Below, piece after piece: positions 11,958-13,474 of a DNA stretch of 13,474 bases (within the stretch, counting starts at the first letter, position 1; each line of letters begins with the position of its first letter). Source of the DNA: an uncultured Oscillospiraceae bacterium (GTDB taxonomy: Bacteria; Bacillota; Clostridia; Oscillospirales; Oscillospiraceae); NCBI GenBank assembly GCA_900754965.1, contig CAAEEO010000031.1, positions 1 to 13,474 of the forward strand. Reading direction: 5' to 3'. The position numbers were made by a program, and so were the translations under genes. The notes below the pieces were generated by a model. It was not told the DNA's origin, did not search any database, and worked only from the letters and a program-made list of their open reading frames with translations.

Positions 11958-13310
11958 ATGAAGAAAAAACTGAGTGTAGCAGAATACCTGACGATTACAA
12001 GTATGCTGTTCGGACTGTTTTTCGGCGCCGGGAACCTGATTTTCCCGGTTTCTATGGGACAGATGGCCGGGCAGAATGTATGGCAAGCGGTGGCAGGTCT
12101 GCTTGTGACCGGCGTGGGACTGCCGCTGCTGGGCGTGGCGGCATTGGGCATCAGCCGCTGCGGCGGTCTGGCGGAATTGAGCCGCCGGGTGGGGCATCGA
12201 TACGGAACCTTTTTTACCTGTCTGCTGTATTTGACCATCGGCCCGTTTTTTGCCATTCCCCGGTGTGCCACAGTGTCTTTTACGACGGGAATCGAACCGA
12301 TGTTGGGGGAACAGAGTTCCGGCTGGATGCTGGCAGTGTTTTCCCTGCTGTTTTTCCTGGCTGTGCTGTTCTTCTCCCTGCGGCCCAGTGGGATTCTGAC
12401 CTGGGTGGGGAAGGTGCTCAACCCCATCTTTTTGGTCAGCTTGGGGATTTTGACGGTGACGGCCCTGCTGAAACCTATGGGCAGTGTGGGAGATATTCCG
12501 CCGGAGGCTGCCTATGCAGAGGCGCCGTTCTTCCGGGGATTTCTGGAGGGATATAACACCATGGACGCGCTGGCAGGTCTGGCTTTCGGTATCGTGGTGG
12601 TCAATGTGATCCGGGATCTGGGCGTGACGGAACCGTCGGATGTGGCGGGGAGTACCGTCCGGGCCGGGGTGTTCAGCTGCCTGCTGATGGGACTGATCTA
12701 TCTGGCGGTGACCGTTGTGGGAACCCAGAGCCGGGGACTGTTCCCGGTCAGCGCCAACGGCGGTGAGGCTCTGGCGCTGATTGCCGAACACTATTTCGGG
12801 AAAACCGGTGCGGTGATCCTGGCAGTGACGGTTACATTTGCCTGTTTGAAAACGGCGGTGGGACTGATCACCAGCTGCAGTGAGACATTTTCTCAGATGT
12901 TCCCCCGGGTGCTGAATTATCGGCTGTGGGCGATCCTGTTCTGCGTGGTGTCGTTCCTAATCGCCAATCTGGGTCTGAACTCCATCATTGCCTATTCGCT
13001 GCCGGTGCTGATGTTCCTGTATCCCCTGGCTATTACGCTGATTCTGCTGACACTGGCCGGAAAATGGTTTGACAATGACCCCATTGTGCTCCGGTGGGTC
13101 ACGGGACTGACTTTGGTCGCCGGACTGCTGGATTTGTTCCACGCTCTGCCGGAGGGCGTGCGTGCGGCACTCCACCTGAACGGGATTGTGGAGTTGGCGA
13201 AAGAGTACCTGCCCCTGTTCTCTTTGGGTATGGGCTGGGTGGTACCGGCGCTGATCGGTTTGGGAATCGGTCTGGCGCTGCGGTATCGGGCAAAACGCGC
13301 AACAAACTGA
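11958..13310 (+). CDS. brnQ: Branched-chain amino acid transporter BrnQ (LIVCS family)
   Basis: Integral membrane protein of 450 aa, a normal length. The family is a sodium- or proton-coupled importer of leucine, isoleucine and valine with about 12 membrane segments. The start MKKKLSVAEYLTI leads into the typical first segment SMLFGLFFGAGNLIFPV, followed by GLLVTGVGLPLLGVAALGI and YLTIGPFFAIPRCATVSF, all hallmarks of BrnQ. Hydrophobic segments continue to the end (for example LFSLGMGWVVPALIGLGIGL). ATG 11958 is chosen because GGAGG lies 9 nt upstream; the frame is open to 11835 but that part is not BrnQ-like and is largely upstream of the predicted transcription start. The gene is monocistronic with its own promoter and terminator and returns to the higher G+C of the left flank. 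Gene neighbours give no special functional link. Confidence 0.95.
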   Translation: MKKKLSVAEYLTITSMLFGLFFGAGNLIFPVSMGQMAGQNVWQAVAGLLVTGVGLPLLGVAALGISRCGGLAELSRRVGHRYGTFFTCLLYLTIGPFFAIPRCATVSFTTGIEPMLGEQSSGWMLAVFSLLFFLAVLFFSLRPSGILTWVGKVLNPIFLVSLGILTVTALLKPMGSVGDIPPEAAYAEAPFFRGFLEGYNTMDALAGLAFGIVVVNVIRDLGVTEPSDVAGSTVRAGVFSCLLMGLIYLAVTVVGTQSRGLFPVSANGGEALALIAEHYFGKTGAVILAVTVTFACLKTAVGLITSCSETFSQMFPRVLNYRLWAILFCVVSFLIANLGLNSIIAYSLPVLMFLYPLAITLILLTLAGKWFDNDPIVLRWVTGLTLVAGLLDLFHALPEGVRAALHLNGIVELAKEYLPLFSLGMGWVVPALIGLGIGLALRYRAKRATN

Positions 13311-13317
13311 AAATAAT

Positions 13318-13352
13318 AAAAGCGCCGGGACAGATCTCTGCCCCGGCGCTTT
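13318..13352 (+). terminator. brnQ terminator
   Basis: Stem of 11 bp (13319-13329 with 13342-13352) extended inward by CAGA/TCTG across a mismatch, closing just after the brnQ stop. The T-run after it is short (TTT), so the next hairpin probably acts as a back-up. Confidence 0.75.
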
Positions 13353-13356
13353 CGTG

Positions 13357-13402
13357 AAAAAACCCGGGAGGCTTTGCAACTTGCAAAGCCTCCCGGGTTT
13401 TT
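13357..13402. terminator. Bidirectional terminator between brnQ and rpmE
   Basis: Perfect 20-bp stem (13358-13377 with 13383-13402), loop AACTT. A run of A at 13357-13362 and a run of T at 13398-13402 give a T-tract for transcripts on either strand, as expected between convergent genes. Confidence 0.92.
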
Positions 13403-13424
13403 CATCCCATATATGGAATTCCAA

Positions 13425-13474
13425 TTACTTCACGCCGTAACGCTTGTTGAACTTATCCACGCGGCCGCTGGTAT
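13425..13474 (-). CDS. rpmE: Ribosomal protein L31 (bL31), C-terminal fragment cut by window edge
   Basis: The minus strand encodes TSGRVDKFNKRYGVK followed by TAA. This matches the conserved C-terminus of bacterial L31 (GRVDxFNKxY). Only the last 15 codons are inside the window; the start lies beyond 13474. Being convergent with brnQ it shares the bidirectional terminator. The zinc-binding cysteines that separate L31 subtypes are outside the window. Confidence 0.85.
   Translation of the reverse strand, partial: TSGRVDKFNKRYGVK

Overview
The window looks like a chromosomal segment of a low-to-mid G+C Gram-positive anaerobe of the class Clostridia, probably of the Oscillospiraceae/Ruminococcaceae type. 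This rests on an FprA-type flavo-diiron protein, a Clostridia-style TetM-like GTPase, a Spo0A orthologue, BrnQ, the end of ribosomal protein L31, and strong sigma-A style promoters and AGGAGG-type ribosome sites. The species cannot be fixed from sequence reading alone.

Layout. (1) 1-1463: fprA on the minus strand, followed by tandem hairpins and sharing a compact divergent promoter region with the next gene. (2) 1464-4056: a TetM/EF-G-like ribosomal GTPase fused at its C-terminus to a YacP/Rae1-type NYN nuclease domain, then a strong terminator. (3) 4057-5153: a spo0A orthologue with its own promoter, one exact and several near 0A-box heptamers upstream, and a strong terminator. Its DNA-binding domain is well conserved, but the receiver lacks the phospho-accepting aspartate. 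(4) 5154-11816: a complete, apparently intact type II-A CRISPR-Cas locus. It holds a divergently transcribed tracrRNA, then cas9-cas1-cas2-csn2 each joined by an ATGA overlap, a leader, a short array of five 36-bp repeats and four spacers, and a terminator. By eye this block is more A+T-rich than its flanks, which suggests acquisition as a unit. (5) 11817-13474: brnQ with a promoter and a hairpin-containing leader, its terminator, a bidirectional terminator, and the 3' end of rpmE (L31) on the minus strand.

The CRISPR locus is very compact. The tracrRNA promoter (TTGACA-N17-TATACT, minus strand) overlaps the ribosome site of cas9 and is predicted to start the RNA at the first base that pairs with the repeat. 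The pre-crRNA promoter (TTGACA-N17-TAAAAT) lies in the last codons and stop codon of csn2. The leader ends in ATTTGAG, a known type II-A leader-anchoring motif. Any cas9 mRNA started upstream of the tracrRNA gene would carry an antisense copy of the tracrRNA in its 5' UTR.

The points most worth a second look are the GTPase-Rae1-like fusion, the Spo0A receiver with Glu in place of Asp, and the overlapping promoter architecture of the CRISPR locus.
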